Source: Cellulomonas taurus (GTDB taxonomy: Bacteria > Actinomycetota > Actinomycetes > Actinomycetales > Cellulomonadaceae). Taken from it: a stretch of DNA of 64,000 nt. The position numbers and the translations under genes were made by a program. The stretch spans positions 1,984,001 through 2,048,000 of the forward strand of contig NZ_CP051884.1 in assembly GCF_012931845.1 (NCBI RefSeq), written 5' to 3'. Numbering within the stretch: position 1 is the stretch's first letter; each line of letters begins with the position of its first letter. Under the pieces are notes generated by a model. The model made no database searches. It worked only from the letters and a program-made list of their open reading frames with translations, and was not told the origin of the DNA. Shown here piece after piece: positions 17,777-27,189 of this stretch.

Positions 17777-19503
17777 GCTGCTTCCTCCGCACTCAACTGG
17801 GAGTAGACGATCTCCTGGTAGGTCTCACAGGACGCCAGCAGCTCGTCATGGGTTCCGGTGCCGACCACCCGTCCTTCGTCCAGCACCACGATCCGGTCGG
17901 CGGTGCGGATGGTGGCGACCCGCTGGGCGACGACCAGCACCGCCGCGTCCCGGGTCTCCGGCACCAGTGCCGCCCGGAGTGCGGCGTCGGTGGCGAAGTC
18001 CAGGGCGGAGAAGCTGTCGTCGAACAGGTAGACGGCCGGCTTGCGGACCAGCGCCCGCGCGATCGACAGCCGTTGCCGCTGACCGCCGGAGACGTTGGTG
18101 CCGCCCTGGGCGATCGGGGCGTCCAGCCCGTCGGTCATCTCCCGCACGAAGTCGGCCGCCTGGGCGACCTCCAGCGCGTGCCAGAGCTCGTCGTCGGTGG
18201 CGTCCGGGTTGCCGTAGCGCAGGTTGCTGGCCACGGTGCCGCTGAACAGGTAGGGCTTCTGCGGCACCAGCCCGACCTGCCGCCACAGGTCGTCCAGGGC
18301 GAACTCGCGGACATCCGTGCCGTCCAGCAGCACGTGCCCCCCGGTGACGTCGAAGAGCCGGGGCACCAGGTTGAGCAGGGTGGTCTTCCCCGCTCCGGTG
18401 GAGCCGATGATCGCGGTGGTCTGCCCGGGTTCGGCGACCAGGTCGATGCCGGTCAGCACCGGGCGCTCGGCTCCGGGGTACCGGAACTCCACCGCGCGCA
18501 GCTCCAGCCGACCCGAGGCCCGGCCCGGCAGCGCGGTCGGGGTGACCGGTTCGGCCACGGTGCTCTCGGTGTCCAGCACCTCGACGATCCGCTCCGAGGA
18601 GACCACCGCCCGCGGCAGCATCACGAAGATCATCGCGGACATCATCACCGCGGACAGGATGTACATGATGTAGCTGATGAAGGCGGTCAGCGCCCCGACC
18701 TGCATGTGCCCGGAGTCGATCCGGCCGGCCCCGAACCAGATCACCCCGACGCTGGTCAGGTTCATGATCAGCATGACCACCGGGAAGATCAGCGCCATCA
18801 GCCGCCCGGCCCGCAGCGAGGTGTCGAACAGCGCGTCGTTGGCCTCGGCGAAGCGCGCCGCCTCCCGACGCTCGCGCACGAACGCCCGGATCACCCGCAG
18901 CCCGGCGAGCTGCTCGCGCATCACCCGGTTGATCGCGTCGATCCGCTTCTGCATCTGGCGGAAATACGGCACCATCTTGCGCACGATCAGCCCGACCACC
19001 ACGGCCAGGATCGGCACCACGACCAGCAGCAGCGAGGACAGCGTCACGTCCTGGCGCAGTGCCAGGATCACCCCGCCGACCAGCATGAACGGCGCCATCA
19101 CCAGGATGGTCATCGACATCAGCACGACCATCTGGACCTGCTGGACGTCATTGGTGGTCCGGGTGATCAGCGACGGTGCACCGAAGCCGCCGACCTCCTG
19201 CGCGGAGAAGTCCTGCACCCGGCGGAACAGTCCGGATCGGATGTCCCGGCCGAAGGCCATCGACACGTGGGCGCCGAAGTACACCGCCGCGACCGAGCAG
19301 ACGACCTGCAACAGGCTGATCGCCAGCATCACGCCGCCGATCCGCATGATGTAGCCGGTGTCGCCGACGGCCACGCCCTTGTCGATGATGTCGGCGTTCA
19401 GGGTGGGCAGATACAGGGTCGCGATGGTCTGGGCGAGTTGCAGCACCATCACCGTGACCGCCTGACGCCAGTACGGCCTCAGGTACTCCGTGATCAGTCT
19501 CAT
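17773..19503 (-). CDS. ABC exporter half-transporter, degenerate-site subunit
   Basis: 576 residues from ATG 19503, chosen because it overlaps the TetR stop codon (TGATG). Membrane domain ~15-310, then a nucleotide-binding domain with Walker A GSTGAGKTT and signature VSGGQRQ. The Walker B ends FDDSFSALD with Asp in place of the catalytic Glu, and the switch His is Gln (VAQRVATI). These changes are hallmarks of the non-hydrolysing half of heterodimeric exporters such as TM287/288. It is the first ABC gene of the TetR-controlled operon. Confidence 0.9.
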   Translation of the reverse strand: MRLITEYLRPYWRQAVTVMVLQLAQTIATLYLPTLNADIIDKGVAVGDTGYIMRIGGVMLAISLLQVVCSVAAVYFGAHVSMAFGRDIRSGLFRRVQDFSAQEVGGFGAPSLITRTTNDVQQVQMVVLMSMTILVMAPFMLVGGVILALRQDVTLSSLLLVVVPILAVVVGLIVRKMVPYFRQMQKRIDAINRVMREQLAGLRVIRAFVRERREAARFAEANDALFDTSLRAGRLMALIFPVVMLIMNLTSVGVIWFGAGRIDSGHMQVGALTAFISYIMYILSAVMMSAMIFVMLPRAVVSSERIVEVLDTESTVAEPVTPTALPGRASGRLELRAVEFRYPGAERPVLTGIDLVAEPGQTTAIIGSTGAGKTTLLNLVPRLFDVTGGHVLLDGTDVREFALDDLWRQVGLVPQKPYLFSGTVASNLRYGNPDATDDELWHALEVAQAADFVREMTDGLDAPIAQGGTNVSGGQRQRLSIARALVRKPAVYLFDDSFSALDFATDAALRAALVPETRDAAVLVVAQRVATIRTADRIVVLDEGRVVGTGTHDELLASCETYQEIVYSQLSAEEAA

Positions 19504-20168
19504 CAACACGTGGAACTCCCGTGGGGGCGCGGGTCGGACAGGGGCGCGGCGGCGGTGCCGTGCAGCAGCACGTCCACCAGCAGGTCCACCGAGAGGTCGT
19601 CGTCCTCGGGCATCCCGGGCGGGACCCGACCCATGACGGTGGACAGCAGCAGCCGGGCGAGGACCTGCGGCGGGAACCGCAGGTCGGCGCGGAAGGGGTC
19701 GAACCGGCGCGTGAGGGCGTCGTTCAGCTCCTGAAGGGCACGGGACCGGGCATCCCGGGCCGGTGGACGATGGGGCCGAGGGGGCGGGGCGTCGCCGGAC
19801 TCGGCGACGGCCAGGGCGTGCACGGCGATCATGATCCGGCGCACCCGCCGGGCAGTGGCGTTCAGCAGCTCGACCACCGCCCGCACCTCGGCGGTGAGAT
19901 CGGTGCCCGTCGGCAGCGCCTCGATCTCCGCGATGGCGGCGCTGGTGTCGAACACCCGGGACGCGGCGGCCATCAGCAGTTCACGCTTGTCGTCGAAGGC
20001 CTTGAACAGCGTGCCCTCGGCGACCCCGGCGGCCTCGGCGATCTGCCGGGTGGTCACCGTGGACCCGAACTGCTCCAACAGCGGCACCGTCGCCTCCGCG
20101 ATCGCGGCGCGGCGGTCGTCCCGGTTCATCGGACGTGCTCGACGGTTCTCGGCCATGCGCAGCAGCAT
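19503..20168 (-). CDS. TetR-family repressor of the ABC exporter operon
   Basis: 221 residues from ATG 20168; ATG 20156 is an alternative. The helix-turn-helix is clear (TTRQIAEAAGVAEGTLFKAF), followed by an all-helical ligand domain with an Arg/Pro-rich loop. The gene overlaps the first ABC gene by one base and starts 1 bp from an 18-bp palindromic operator, so it very probably represses itself and the exporter until a substrate of the pump binds. No ribosome binding site is visible; the mRNA may be leaderless or nearly so. Confidence 0.88.
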   Translation of the reverse strand: MLLRMAENRRARPMNRDDRRAAIAEATVPLLEQFGSTVTTRQIAEAAGVAEGTLFKAFDDKRELLMAAASRVFDTSAAIAEIEALPTGTDLTAEVRAVVELLNATARRVRRIMIAVHALAVAESGDAPPPRPHRPPARDARSRALQELNDALTRRFDPFRADLRFPPQVLARLLLSTVMGRVPPGMPEDDDLSVDLLVDVLLHGTAAAPLSDPRPHGSSTC

Positions 20169-20169
20169 A

Positions 20170-20187
20170 AGTGAGTGAGCACTCACT
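20170..20187. promoter_or_regulatory. TetR operator palindrome
   Basis: AGTGAGTG-AG-CACTCACT: two perfect 8-bp arms around a 2-bp centre, directly upstream of the tetR start. The TGAGTG/CACTCA core is a common operator form for this kind of TetR repressor (established knowledge). Autoregulation is inferred from position. Confidence 0.75.
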
Positions 20188-20219
20188 CGCCTAGGCCGTT
20201 CGCCCCGGGCCGAATACGA

Positions 20220-20257
20220 CGACGCCCGCCGCACCGGGATCGGTGCGACGGGCGTCG
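20220..20257 (-). terminator. terminator of the nfeD-stomatin operon
   Basis: A 16-nt arm (20220-20235) pairs with 20242-20257 with one internal mismatch and a 6-nt loop, 12 bp after the stomatin-like stop. It may also shield the tetR promoter from read-through. Confidence 0.75.
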
Positions 20258-20269
20258 GGACGGATCGAC

Positions 20270-21403
20270 TCAGAGCAGCGGGTTCTCCGGCTCGGCCCGG
20301 TGCGGGCGCTGGCCCGCCTCCGCACCCGGGTCCGCCGGCTTGCCACTGAACGTGCCGGCGCGGGTGGCGTCGGCGGTGGCCGCCTGCGACTCGCGCCGCG
20401 CCTCGGCCAGCGCCTGCGCCGGATCGGTCAACGCGGAGGTCGGCAGGTCCTCCGGCCGCACCGGGGAGGCCCCGGCCGGACGCTCGGAGTCGCCCGCGCC
20501 GCTGCCGGAGAACGCACCGGTGAAGCCCTGGGTCAGCTGACCCAGCGCGCCGGTGAGCTCGGACGGCACGATCCAGACCTTGTTCGCCGGGGTCGACGCC
20601 AGCTTCGGCAGCGCCTGCAGGTACTGGTAGGCCAGCAGCTTCGGGTCGGCGTCGCCGCGGTGCACGGCGTCGAAGACCTGCAGGATCGCCCGGGACTCAC
20701 CCTCGGCCTCCAGGATCGCCGCCTGCGCGGAACCCTCGGCGCGCAGGATCGCCGCCTGCTTCTCACCCTCGGCGGTGAGGATCTGCGACTGCTTGACACC
20801 CTCGGCGGTCAGGATCGCCGCACGACGGTCACGCTCGGCGCGCATCTGCTGCTCCATCGCGCCCTGCACCGACTGCGGCGGGTCGATGCTCTTCAGCTCG
20901 ACCCGGTTCACCCGGATGCCCCAGCGGCCGGTCGCCTCGTCCAGCACCCCGCGCAGCTGACCGTTGATCTGGTCACGGCTGGTCAGGGTCTGCTCCAGGT
21001 CCATCGAGCCGATCACGTTACGCAGCGTGGTGACGGTCAGCTGCTCGATACCGGTGATGTAGTTCGCGATCTCGTACACCGCGGATTTCGGCTCGTTGAC
21101 CGAGAAGTAGATGACGGTGTCGATGCTGACCACCAGGTTGTCCGACGTGATCACCGGCTGCGGCGGGAAGCTCACCACCTGCTCGCGCAGGTCGACCATC
21201 GCCCGCACCCGGTCGAAGAACGGGATCAGGAAGTGCAGGCCCGCTTGCATGGTCCGGCTGTAACGACCCAGGCGCTCGACCACGAGCGACCGGGACTGCG
21301 GCACCACGCGGACCGCCTTGCTCAACGTCACGACGACGAAGATGACCAGGGCGGCCAGAACGATCCAGCCCACCACCGATCCGACGCTGATGTCCTCCAC
21401 CAC
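20270..21403 (-). CDS. SPFH/stomatin-like membrane protein
   Basis: 377 residues from GTG 21403, chosen for the GGAGGGAGAC ribosome binding site. One N-terminal membrane anchor (~residues 6-26) is followed by a band-7/SPFH domain (~30-200) and a long Ala/Glu-rich coiled coil with repeated ILTAEGxKQ / ILRAEG units (~190-240). The C-terminal ~80 residues are disordered and Pro/Ala-rich. Stomatin-like proteins form oligomeric membrane scaffolds and usually pair with NfeD. It lies downstream of nfeD, 81 bp away on the same strand. Confidence 0.88.
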   Translation of the reverse strand: MVEDISVGSVVGWIVLAALVIFVVVTLSKAVRVVPQSRSLVVERLGRYSRTMQAGLHFLIPFFDRVRAMVDLREQVVSFPPQPVITSDNLVVSIDTVIYFSVNEPKSAVYEIANYITGIEQLTVTTLRNVIGSMDLEQTLTSRDQINGQLRGVLDEATGRWGIRVNRVELKSIDPPQSVQGAMEQQMRAERDRRAAILTAEGVKQSQILTAEGEKQAAILRAEGSAQAAILEAEGESRAILQVFDAVHRGDADPKLLAYQYLQALPKLASTPANKVWIVPSELTGALGQLTQGFTGAFSGSGAGDSERPAGASPVRPEDLPTSALTDPAQALAEARRESQAATADATRAGTFSGKPADPGAEAGQRPHRAEPENPLL

Positions 21404-21484
21404 GTCTCCCTCCCGGCTGATCGTCACCGACCGCCGACTCGGTCACGGTGTCCGTCGGTCGGCACCGTGGTCTTCCACGAACAG

Positions 21485-21982
21485 TCAGGGACGCTCGGCG
21501 TCCTCGGTCGTCGACGGGGCCGACTGTGCCGACGGGGCTGACGGTGCCGACGGGGCGGCGATCTTGGCCACCACGGCGGTCGCACCGTCGATCCGGCTCA
21601 CCCGCACCTGGTCGTCGGCTGCCAGCACCACACCGTCCTCGGTCCGTGCCGACCACACCTCGCCACCGATCTTCACCCGGCCGCCGGAGCCGTCGGTCGG
21701 CTGCAGGACCGTGCCCAGCTTGCCGACCATCGCGGCGACGTTGGTCTCCACCAGGTCGACCCGGGTGCGCAGGTGCCGCAGCAGGAACGGCCGCAGCGCG
21801 AACAGCATCAGCAGCGCCACGGCGGCGGCCAGCACGATCTGCCAGACCAACGGCAGCCCGGCGGCAGCCCCGATCGCTCCGGCAGCGGCACCCGCCGCCA
21901 GCATGATGAACAGCAGGTCCAGGGTGAAGATCTCCAGCACTGCCAACAGCAGCGCTCCACCGAGCCACAACAGCCAGCCCAT
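21485..21982 (-). CDS. NfeD-like protein, partner of the stomatin homologue
   Basis: 165 residues from ATG 21982, preceded by GAGGGAG at an 8-nt spacing. Residues ~1-75 hold two or three hydrophobic segments (a short NfeD1b form without the protease domain), and residues ~85-140 form the OB-fold with a GGRVKIGGEVW strand. The C-terminus ends in a 9-nt-encoded PSA repeat, probably disordered. NfeD OB domains help organise stomatin assemblies in membranes. The repeat length could vary between strains. Confidence 0.83.
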   Translation of the reverse strand: MGWLLWLGGALLLAVLEIFTLDLLFIMLAAGAAAGAIGAAAGLPLVWQIVLAAAVALLMLFALRPFLLRHLRTRVDLVETNVAAMVGKLGTVLQPTDGSGGRVKIGGEVWSARTEDGVVLAADDQVRVSRIDGATAVVAKIAAPSAPSAPSAQSAPSTTEDAERP

Positions 21983-22053
21983 GATCGTCACTCCCTCTCA
22001 GGTCACACCGTGTCCGGAATGATCCTAGAGGATTTCTTTGCGATTCGCAGACT

Positions 22054-22839
22054 TTATTCTGCCGCCCGGGCCGTCCACCGATCACCACGACGCTCGACCT
22101 GCAACGGCGTGTCGAAGGCGGCGGTCAGATGCGCGTCGGTCAACACCTCGTCGATCGGACCGGCCGCGTGCACATGACCGTCCTTCATCAGCATCAGATG
22201 GGTGAAGCCCGGCGGGATCTCCTCGACGTGATGGGTCACCAGCACCAGAGCCGGGGACTTGCGGTCGGCCGCCAGCTCGGACAGCGCGGCGATCAGCTCC
22301 TCGCGCCCACCCAGGTCCAGCCCGGCGGCGGGCTCGTCCAGCAGCAGCAGCTCGGGGTCGGCCATCAGCGCGCGGGCGATCTGCACCCGCTTGCGCTCGC
22401 CCTCGCTCAGGGTGCCGTACAGCCGCTCCGCCAGGTGGGTCACCCCGAAGGCGGCCATCAGATCCGCCGCCCGCGCCTCGTCCACCGCCTCGTAGCTCTC
22501 CCGCCACCGACCGGTCACGCCGTAGGCGGCGGTGATCACCACGTCGCGCACCAGCTCGTCGCCGGGGATCCGCTCCGCCAGGGCCGCCGACGCCAGACCG
22601 ATCCGCGGCCGCAGCTCGAAGACGTCCACCCGGCCCAACCGGCTGCCGAGCAGTTCGGCGGTGCCGGAGCTCGGGTGCATCCGACCGGAGGCGATCTGCA
22701 GCATCGTGGTCTTGCCCGCACCGTTGCGGCCCAGCACCACCCAGCGCTCCCCCTCGCGGACCCGCCAGGACAACCCGTCCAGGATGGTGGTGGTGCCGCG
22801 GCGGATGGACACGTCCTGGAGGTCGAGCACGTCGGTCAT
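22054..22839 (-). CDS. ABC-transporter ATP-binding protein without linked permease
   Basis: 261 residues. Walker A GRNGAGKTT (~residues 37-45), signature LSEGERKR, Walker B LLLDEPAAGLD, and a VTHHVEEIP H-loop are intact. The signature LSEGE and the arrangement resemble YlmA/Rv-type stand-alone ATPases annotated as iron or multi-sugar ABC subunits. No permease gene lies nearby, so it works with an unlinked partner or outside transport. TAGGGT at 22852-22847 sits 7 nt before ATG, which suggests a leaderless mRNA. Divergent from the next gene. Confidence 0.85.
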   Translation of the reverse strand: MTDVLDLQDVSIRRGTTTILDGLSWRVREGERWVVLGRNGAGKTTMLQIASGRMHPSSGTAELLGSRLGRVDVFELRPRIGLASAALAERIPGDELVRDVVITAAYGVTGRWRESYEAVDEARAADLMAAFGVTHLAERLYGTLSEGERKRVQIARALMADPELLLLDEPAAGLDLGGREELIAALSELAADRKSPALVLVTHHVEEIPPGFTHLMLMKDGHVHAAGPIDEVLTDAHLTAAFDTPLQVERRGDRWTARAAE

Positions 22840-22867
22840 GGTCACGACCCTAACGGCCGGAGGCGAG

Positions 22868-22917
22868 CCGTGGTGGCGTGGACCCGCCCGGCGGCGTCTT
22901 ACCGTGGTGGCGTGGAC
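22868..22917. repeat. 16-bp direct repeat over a start codon
   Basis: The 16-mer CCGTGGTGGCGTGGAC occurs at 22868-22883 and again at 22902-22917, 34 bp apart. The second copy covers the end of a TACCGT -10 element and the GTG start of the next gene. It looks like a small local duplication. Confidence 0.7.
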
Positions 22918-23691
22918 TCGCTGACCCTGCCGCGCTCCGTGCTGCTCGCCCTCTGGCTGGCCGAACCCTCCCCCGGCTCCGGCCCGGTCCAGCGCCTGCT
23001 GGACGCCGTGCAGGGCGAGGACGAACCGCACCGGGTGTCCACCACCGACGACGGTGACACCCCGGCGAGCCTCGCCGACCTGGTCGCGGTCTGGGCCTCC
23101 GGCCCGCGCACCGTCGCGGCCGTGCTGCCCGCCCCGGGGGACCCCGCCGGAGCGCCCGCCTCGGTCGCCGGAGCGGCGCAGGAGGCCGGCGAGGCGGTGC
23201 TGGTCAGCACGGTCGACGGCGACTGGGCGGCGGTGCCACGGGTGCAGTCCTTCGGCTCGGTCTACGAACCCGGGTACCTGGTGACCTGGCAGGTGTCCCG
23301 GGTGCCCGCCTGGCAGAACGCCCTGGTCGGCCAGGTCGGCACCCTGCGCGAGGCCGAGCGCGAGCTGACCGGCGCGCTGTCCCGGGCCACCGAGGCGCTG
23401 ACCTCCCTGGACGTCGCGCGGTGGCGCGAGGACGCCGCCGAGCAGATCGCGGCCCTCAGCGCCGGGGCCGATCCCCGGTGGTCGCTACCGCCGGGGATGG
23501 ACCAGCGCCGGGTCCGGGTGCTGACCCAGGCCGCCCGGCTCCGGGCGATCGTGGACCTCGCGACCGGGGACGACGGGGCCGCGGTCAACCTGTGGCAGGT
23601 GGACCAGCGCAGCACCGCCCTGCGCGATGTCGACCGGGCCGCCCGGCGCGCGCTGGCCGTCGCCACCCACCCGGCACCGCCCGTGCGCTGA
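22912..23691 (+). CDS. hypothetical protein
   Basis: 259 residues from GTG 22912, which lies 6 nt after TACCGT (likely leaderless). The protein is cytosolic by appearance, Ala/Val-rich, with an acidic N-terminal half and a mid-region WAAVPRVQSFGSVYEPG that suggests a compact beta domain; the C-terminal part (~140-259) is largely helical with many Arg/Ala/Glu. No known motif. It is divergent from the ABC ATPase and tail to tail with glgA. It may be a family restricted to this group of actinobacteria. Confidence 0.7.
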   Translation: MDSLTLPRSVLLALWLAEPSPGSGPVQRLLDAVQGEDEPHRVSTTDDGDTPASLADLVAVWASGPRTVAAVLPAPGDPAGAPASVAGAAQEAGEAVLVSTVDGDWAAVPRVQSFGSVYEPGYLVTWQVSRVPAWQNALVGQVGTLREAERELTGALSRATEALTSLDVARWREDAAEQIAALSAGADPRWSLPPGMDQRRVRVLTQAARLRAIVDLATGDDGAAVNLWQVDQRSTALRDVDRAARRALAVATHPAPPVR

Positions 23692-23706
23692 GCCGCGCCG
23701 TCGGTC

Positions 23707-24906
23707 TCAGCCCAGCACCGAGCGGTAGACCTCCACGGTCCGGTCGGCGATGGCGTCCCAGGAGAAGTGGTCCTCGACCCGGGTACGGGCGGCCCGACCC
23801 CAGGCACGGGCACGGTCGGGGTCGGAGACCGCCTCGGTCAGCGCCGCCGCCAGATCGGCGACGAACCGGTCCGGGTCCACCGGGGTCCCGGTGCCGTCGG
23901 TCAGCTGCTCGATCGGCACCAGCCACCCGGTCACGCCGTCGTCGACCACCTCCGGGATGCCACCAGTGGCGGAACCCACCACCGGCAGACCCACCGCCAT
24001 CGCCTCCAGGTTCACGATGCCCAGCGGCTCGTAGACCGAGGGGCACACGAAGACGGTGCCGGAGGCGAGCACGGCGATGAGCTCGTCCCGGGGCAGCATC
24101 TGCTCGATCCAGACCACCCCGTCCCGGCGGGCGCGCAGCCCGTCGACCAGCGCGGTGACCTCGGCCAGGATCTCCGGGGTGTCCGGCGCACCGGCGCACA
24201 GCACCAGCTGCACCTCCGGCGGCAGCGCCTCGGCCGCGCGCAACAAGTACGGCAGCCCCTTCTGCCGGGTGATCCGACCGACGAAGACCACCGCCGGTCG
24301 TTCCGGGTCGATGCCGTGCGACCGGGCGATCCGGGCGGTGGCGGCCTCGTCTGTCGGCCGCTGCCAGCCGGTCAGGTCGATCCCGTTGTGCACCACGTGC
24401 ACCCGCTCCGGGTCGAGGTCGGGGTAACAACGCAGGATGTCGTCCCGCATCCCGGCACTGACCGCGATCACCGCGGCCGCGGACTCGAAGGCGGTCCGCT
24501 CGGCCCAGGACGACAGCGCGTAGCCGCCGCCGAGCTGCTCGGCCTTCCACGGCCGCAGCGGTTCCAGGCTGTGCGCCGAGACCACATGCGGCACCCCGTG
24601 CAGCAGACCGGCCAGGTGCCCGGCCAGGTTCGCGTACCAGGTGTGCGAATGCACCAGTTCGGCACCGGGTTCGATCCCGGCCACCATGCTCAGGTCCACC
24701 CCGAAGGTGCCGAGCGCCGGGTTCGCGCCCACCAGGTCGGCCGGCACGTCGTGACCGGTCACACCCGGCTCGTCGCGTGGGCCGTCGAAGCAGTGCACCC
24801 GCACGTCCAGCCGATCGCGCAGCACCGCGGCCAGTTCGGCCACGTGCACCCCCGCACCGCCGTAGATGTGGGGCGGGTACTCCCGCGTGAGCAGATCGAC
24901 TCGCAC
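23707..24906 (-). CDS. glgA: corynebacterial-type glycogen synthase (GT4)
   Basis: 399 residues from GTG 24906 with GGAGGA upstream. The start [19 protein letters not shown] is the donor-side glycine loop, [15 protein letters not shown] marks the second Rossmann domain, and [15 protein letters not shown] is the C-terminal EX7E motif of retaining GT4 glycosyltransferases. This short GlgA form, paired with glgC, transfers glucose from ADP-glucose onto glycogen or makes maltose-1-phosphate (GlgM activity in mycobacteria). It is divergent from glgC, so the two are likely co-regulated. Confidence 0.9.
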   Translation of the reverse strand: MRVDLLTREYPPHIYGGAGVHVAELAAVLRDRLDVRVHCFDGPRDEPGVTGHDVPADLVGANPALGTFGVDLSMVAGIEPGAELVHSHTWYANLAGHLAGLLHGVPHVVSAHSLEPLRPWKAEQLGGGYALSSWAERTAFESAAAVIAVSAGMRDDILRCYPDLDPERVHVVHNGIDLTGWQRPTDEAATARIARSHGIDPERPAVVFVGRITRQKGLPYLLRAAEALPPEVQLVLCAGAPDTPEILAEVTALVDGLRARRDGVVWIEQMLPRDELIAVLASGTVFVCPSVYEPLGIVNLEAMAVGLPVVGSATGGIPEVVDDGVTGWLVPIEQLTDGTGTPVDPDRFVADLAAALTEAVSDPDRARAWGRAARTRVEDHFSWDAIADRTVEVYRSVLG

Positions 24907-24919
24907 AGCTCCTCCGTCC

Positions 24920-25008
24920 GTGTCGCGCCGGTGCGCGTTCGCGACACGCTAGCGCGAATCCGGCGGTTCCCCTCGCTCGGGAGCGCGGCGAGCCCTAGGG
25001 TCGGGGGC
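24920..25008. promoter_or_regulatory. glgA-glgC divergent promoter with inverted repeat
   Basis: A perfect 8-bp inverted repeat (GTGTCGCG at 24920-24927, CGCGACAC at 24940-24947; 12-nt spacer) lies at the predicted glgA start site. TAGCGT on the minus strand (24951-24946) is a -10 for glgA, and TAGGGT (24996-25001) is 7 nt before the glgC ATG. The inverted repeat is a candidate operator or leader hairpin. Confidence 0.5.
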
Positions 25009-26250
25009 ATGGCAGCGCCGCGCATCCTGGCAATCGTCCTCGCAGGTGGGGAGGGCAAGCGGCTGATGCCGCTCACCGAGAGTCGGGCCAAGCCCGCGGT
25101 CCCCTTCGGCGGTATCTACCGTCTGGTCGACTTCGCCCTCTCGAACCTGGTCAACTCCCGGTACCTGCACATCGTCGTGCTGACCCAGTACAAGTCGCAC
25201 AGCCTCGACCGGCACGTGTCGAAGACCTGGCGGATGTCGACCCTGCTCGGCAACTACGTCTCCCCGGTCCCGGCGCAGCAGCGGGTCGGCAAGCACTGGT
25301 ACCTGGGCAGCGCCGACGCGATCTACCAGTGCCTGAACATCCTCGACGACGAGAAGCCGGACATCGTGGTCGTGGTCGGCGCCGACCACGTCTACCGGAT
25401 GGACTTCTCCCAGATGGTCGACCAGCACATCGCCTCCGGCGCCGAGATCACCGTCGCGGGCATCCGGCAGCCGATCGGGATGGCCGACCAGTTCGGGGTG
25501 ATCGAGACCGACGCCGACGACCCGGTGAAGATCGCCGCCTTCCGGGAGAAGCCCACCGACCCGGTCGGCCTGCCCGACTCCCCCGGCGAGATCCTGGCCT
25601 CGATGGGCAACTACGTCGTCAACACCGACGCCCTGATCCGCGCCGTCACCGAGGACGCCGAGAACCCGACCTCCCGGCACGACATGGGCGGGGACCTGGT
25701 CCCGGCCTTCGTCGAGCGCGGGACGGCGGCGGTGTACGACTTCATCCACAACGACGTGCCGGGGTCCACCGACCGCGACCGGCAGTACTGGCGGGACGTC
25801 GGGACCCTGGACTCGTTCTACGACGCGAACCAGGACCTGATCTCCATCGAGCCGGTGTTCAACCTGTACAACGACCAGTGGCCGGTCTACACCGGGTACA
25901 CCGGTCTGCCGCCGGCCAAGTTCGTGCACGCCGGTGCCGGTCGGCTCGGCCACGCCGCCGACTCGATCGTGTCCCCCGGTGTGATCGTCTCCGGCGCGAC
26001 GGTCTCCGGTTCGGTGCTCTCCCCGGGCGTGTACCTGCACTCCTGGTCGCAGGTGACCGACTCGGTGCTGATGGACGGCTGCATCGTGAACCGGTACGCC
26101 CAGGTGCACCGGGCGATCCTGGACAAGAACGTCATCCTGGAGGAGCGGGCACGGGTCGGCATCGACCGGGAGGCGGACCTGGCGCGCGGCTTCACGGTCA
26201 CCGAGTCCGGGATCACCGTGGTGCCGAAGAACACGGTGATCACCAGCTAG
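25009..26250 (+). CDS. glgC: glucose-1-phosphate adenylyltransferase (ADP-glucose pyrophosphorylase)
   Basis: 413 residues, full length. The N-terminal nucleotidyltransferase loop [13 protein letters not shown] (~residues 11-23), the [11 protein letters not shown] block and the GADHVYRMD metal/substrate motif are conserved, and the C-terminal ~120 residues form the left-handed beta-helix regulatory domain (repeats like [20 protein letters not shown]). It makes ADP-glucose, the committed step of bacterial glycogen synthesis, and is normally activated by glycolytic intermediates. Leaderless start at ATG 25009. Confidence 0.95.
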   Translation: MAAPRILAIVLAGGEGKRLMPLTESRAKPAVPFGGIYRLVDFALSNLVNSRYLHIVVLTQYKSHSLDRHVSKTWRMSTLLGNYVSPVPAQQRVGKHWYLGSADAIYQCLNILDDEKPDIVVVVGADHVYRMDFSQMVDQHIASGAEITVAGIRQPIGMADQFGVIETDADDPVKIAAFREKPTDPVGLPDSPGEILASMGNYVVNTDALIRAVTEDAENPTSRHDMGGDLVPAFVERGTAAVYDFIHNDVPGSTDRDRQYWRDVGTLDSFYDANQDLISIEPVFNLYNDQWPVYTGYTGLPPAKFVHAGAGRLGHAADSIVSPGVIVSGATVSGSVLSPGVYLHSWSQVTDSVLMDGCIVNRYAQVHRAILDKNVILEERARVGIDREADLARGFTVTESGITVVPKNTVITS

Positions 26251-26293
26251 ACGACCGGCCGGCGGGCAGGGTGATTCCGGTTACCCTGCCCGC

Positions 26294-26935
26294 GTGAACT
26301 CCTTCCCGCGCCTGGTCGTGATGGACGTCGACTCCACCCTGATCACCGCCGAGGTGATCGAGCTGCTGGCCGCGCGCGCCGGGTCGCTGGCCGAGGTCGC
26401 CGACGTCACCGAGCGGGCGATGCGCGGTGAGCTCGACTTCACCACCTCGCTGCGGGCGCGGGTGGCCACCCTGGCGGGTCTGCCCGAGTCGGTGTTCGCC
26501 GAGGTGCTGGCCGAGGTCGAGCTGACCCCCGGCGCCGAGGACCTGATCGCGGCCCTGGGACAGCGCGGCTGCGCGGTGGGCCTGGTGTCCGGCGGCTTCA
26601 TCGAGGTCGTGGCGCCGCTGGCCGAACGGCTCGGCATCACCCGGACCCGGGCCAACGCCCTGGAGGTGGCCCGGGGTCACCTGACCGGCCGGGTCGCCGG
26701 GGAGGTGGTCGACCGCGCGGTGAAGGCGCGGACCCTGCGCGACTGGGCCGAGGCCGACGGGATCGACCTGGCGGACACGGTGGCGATCGGCGACGGGGCG
26801 AACGACCTGGACATGCTGGCCACGGCCGGATTCGGCGTGGCGTTCAACGCCAAGCCCGTGGTCGCGGCGCAGGCGGACGCCTCCGTCGACGGCCGATTGG
26901 ACGCGGTACTCGACCTGCCGCCCTTCGCCGCCTGA
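26294..26935 (+). CDS. serB: phosphoserine phosphatase
   Basis: 213 residues from GTG 26294, 6 nt after TACCCT (leaderless). The HAD motif I MDVDSTLI, motif II VSGGF and motif IV GDGANDLDML are all present, with the four-helix cap of SerB between motifs I and II. It lacks the N-terminal ACT domains found in longer actinobacterial SerB2 proteins, so this is the catalytic core form. It removes phosphate from phosphoserine in the last step of serine synthesis. It follows glgC by 43 bp but has its own promoter. Confidence 0.88.
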   Translation: MNSFPRLVVMDVDSTLITAEVIELLAARAGSLAEVADVTERAMRGELDFTTSLRARVATLAGLPESVFAEVLAEVELTPGAEDLIAALGQRGCAVGLVSGGFIEVVAPLAERLGITRTRANALEVARGHLTGRVAGEVVDRAVKARTLRDWAEADGIDLADTVAIGDGANDLDMLATAGFGVAFNAKPVVAAQADASVDGRLDAVLDLPPFAA

Positions 26936-27044
26936 CCCACCAGGCCACCCGCCCCCACCGCCCGCCCAACACCCGCGCCCCGGCCACCCGGCGCGCGCGC
27001 CCGCCCCGCCCAGCGCCAGAGCCCCGCCCAGCCTCGCCTCGCGT

Positions 27045-27122
27045 CGAGCGCGAGGTCGGCACTTCCGCCCCGAAGTCGGCAGCTCAGCTCACGACCTGGG
27101 GGCCGACGTGCCGAACTCGACG
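27045..27122. repeat. structured intergenic repeat, copy 1
   Basis: This ~75-nt element lies between convergent serB and the SixA-like gene. An outer inverted pair (27050-27061 and 27108-27119, 11 of 12 matches) encloses an inner pair (GTCGGC 27075-27080, GCCGAC 27102-27107). Positions 27076-27107 are an identical 32-mer to copy 2. Two GTCGGCA blocks are spaced 20 nt apart, the same spacing as in copies 2 and 3. Confidence 0.8.
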
Positions 27123-27189
27123 CCGGGGACCCGGCCAGCCCGACCCCAGGCGACGGACACGCCGGGGTGCCGGACTGGGTGGCTGGCGG

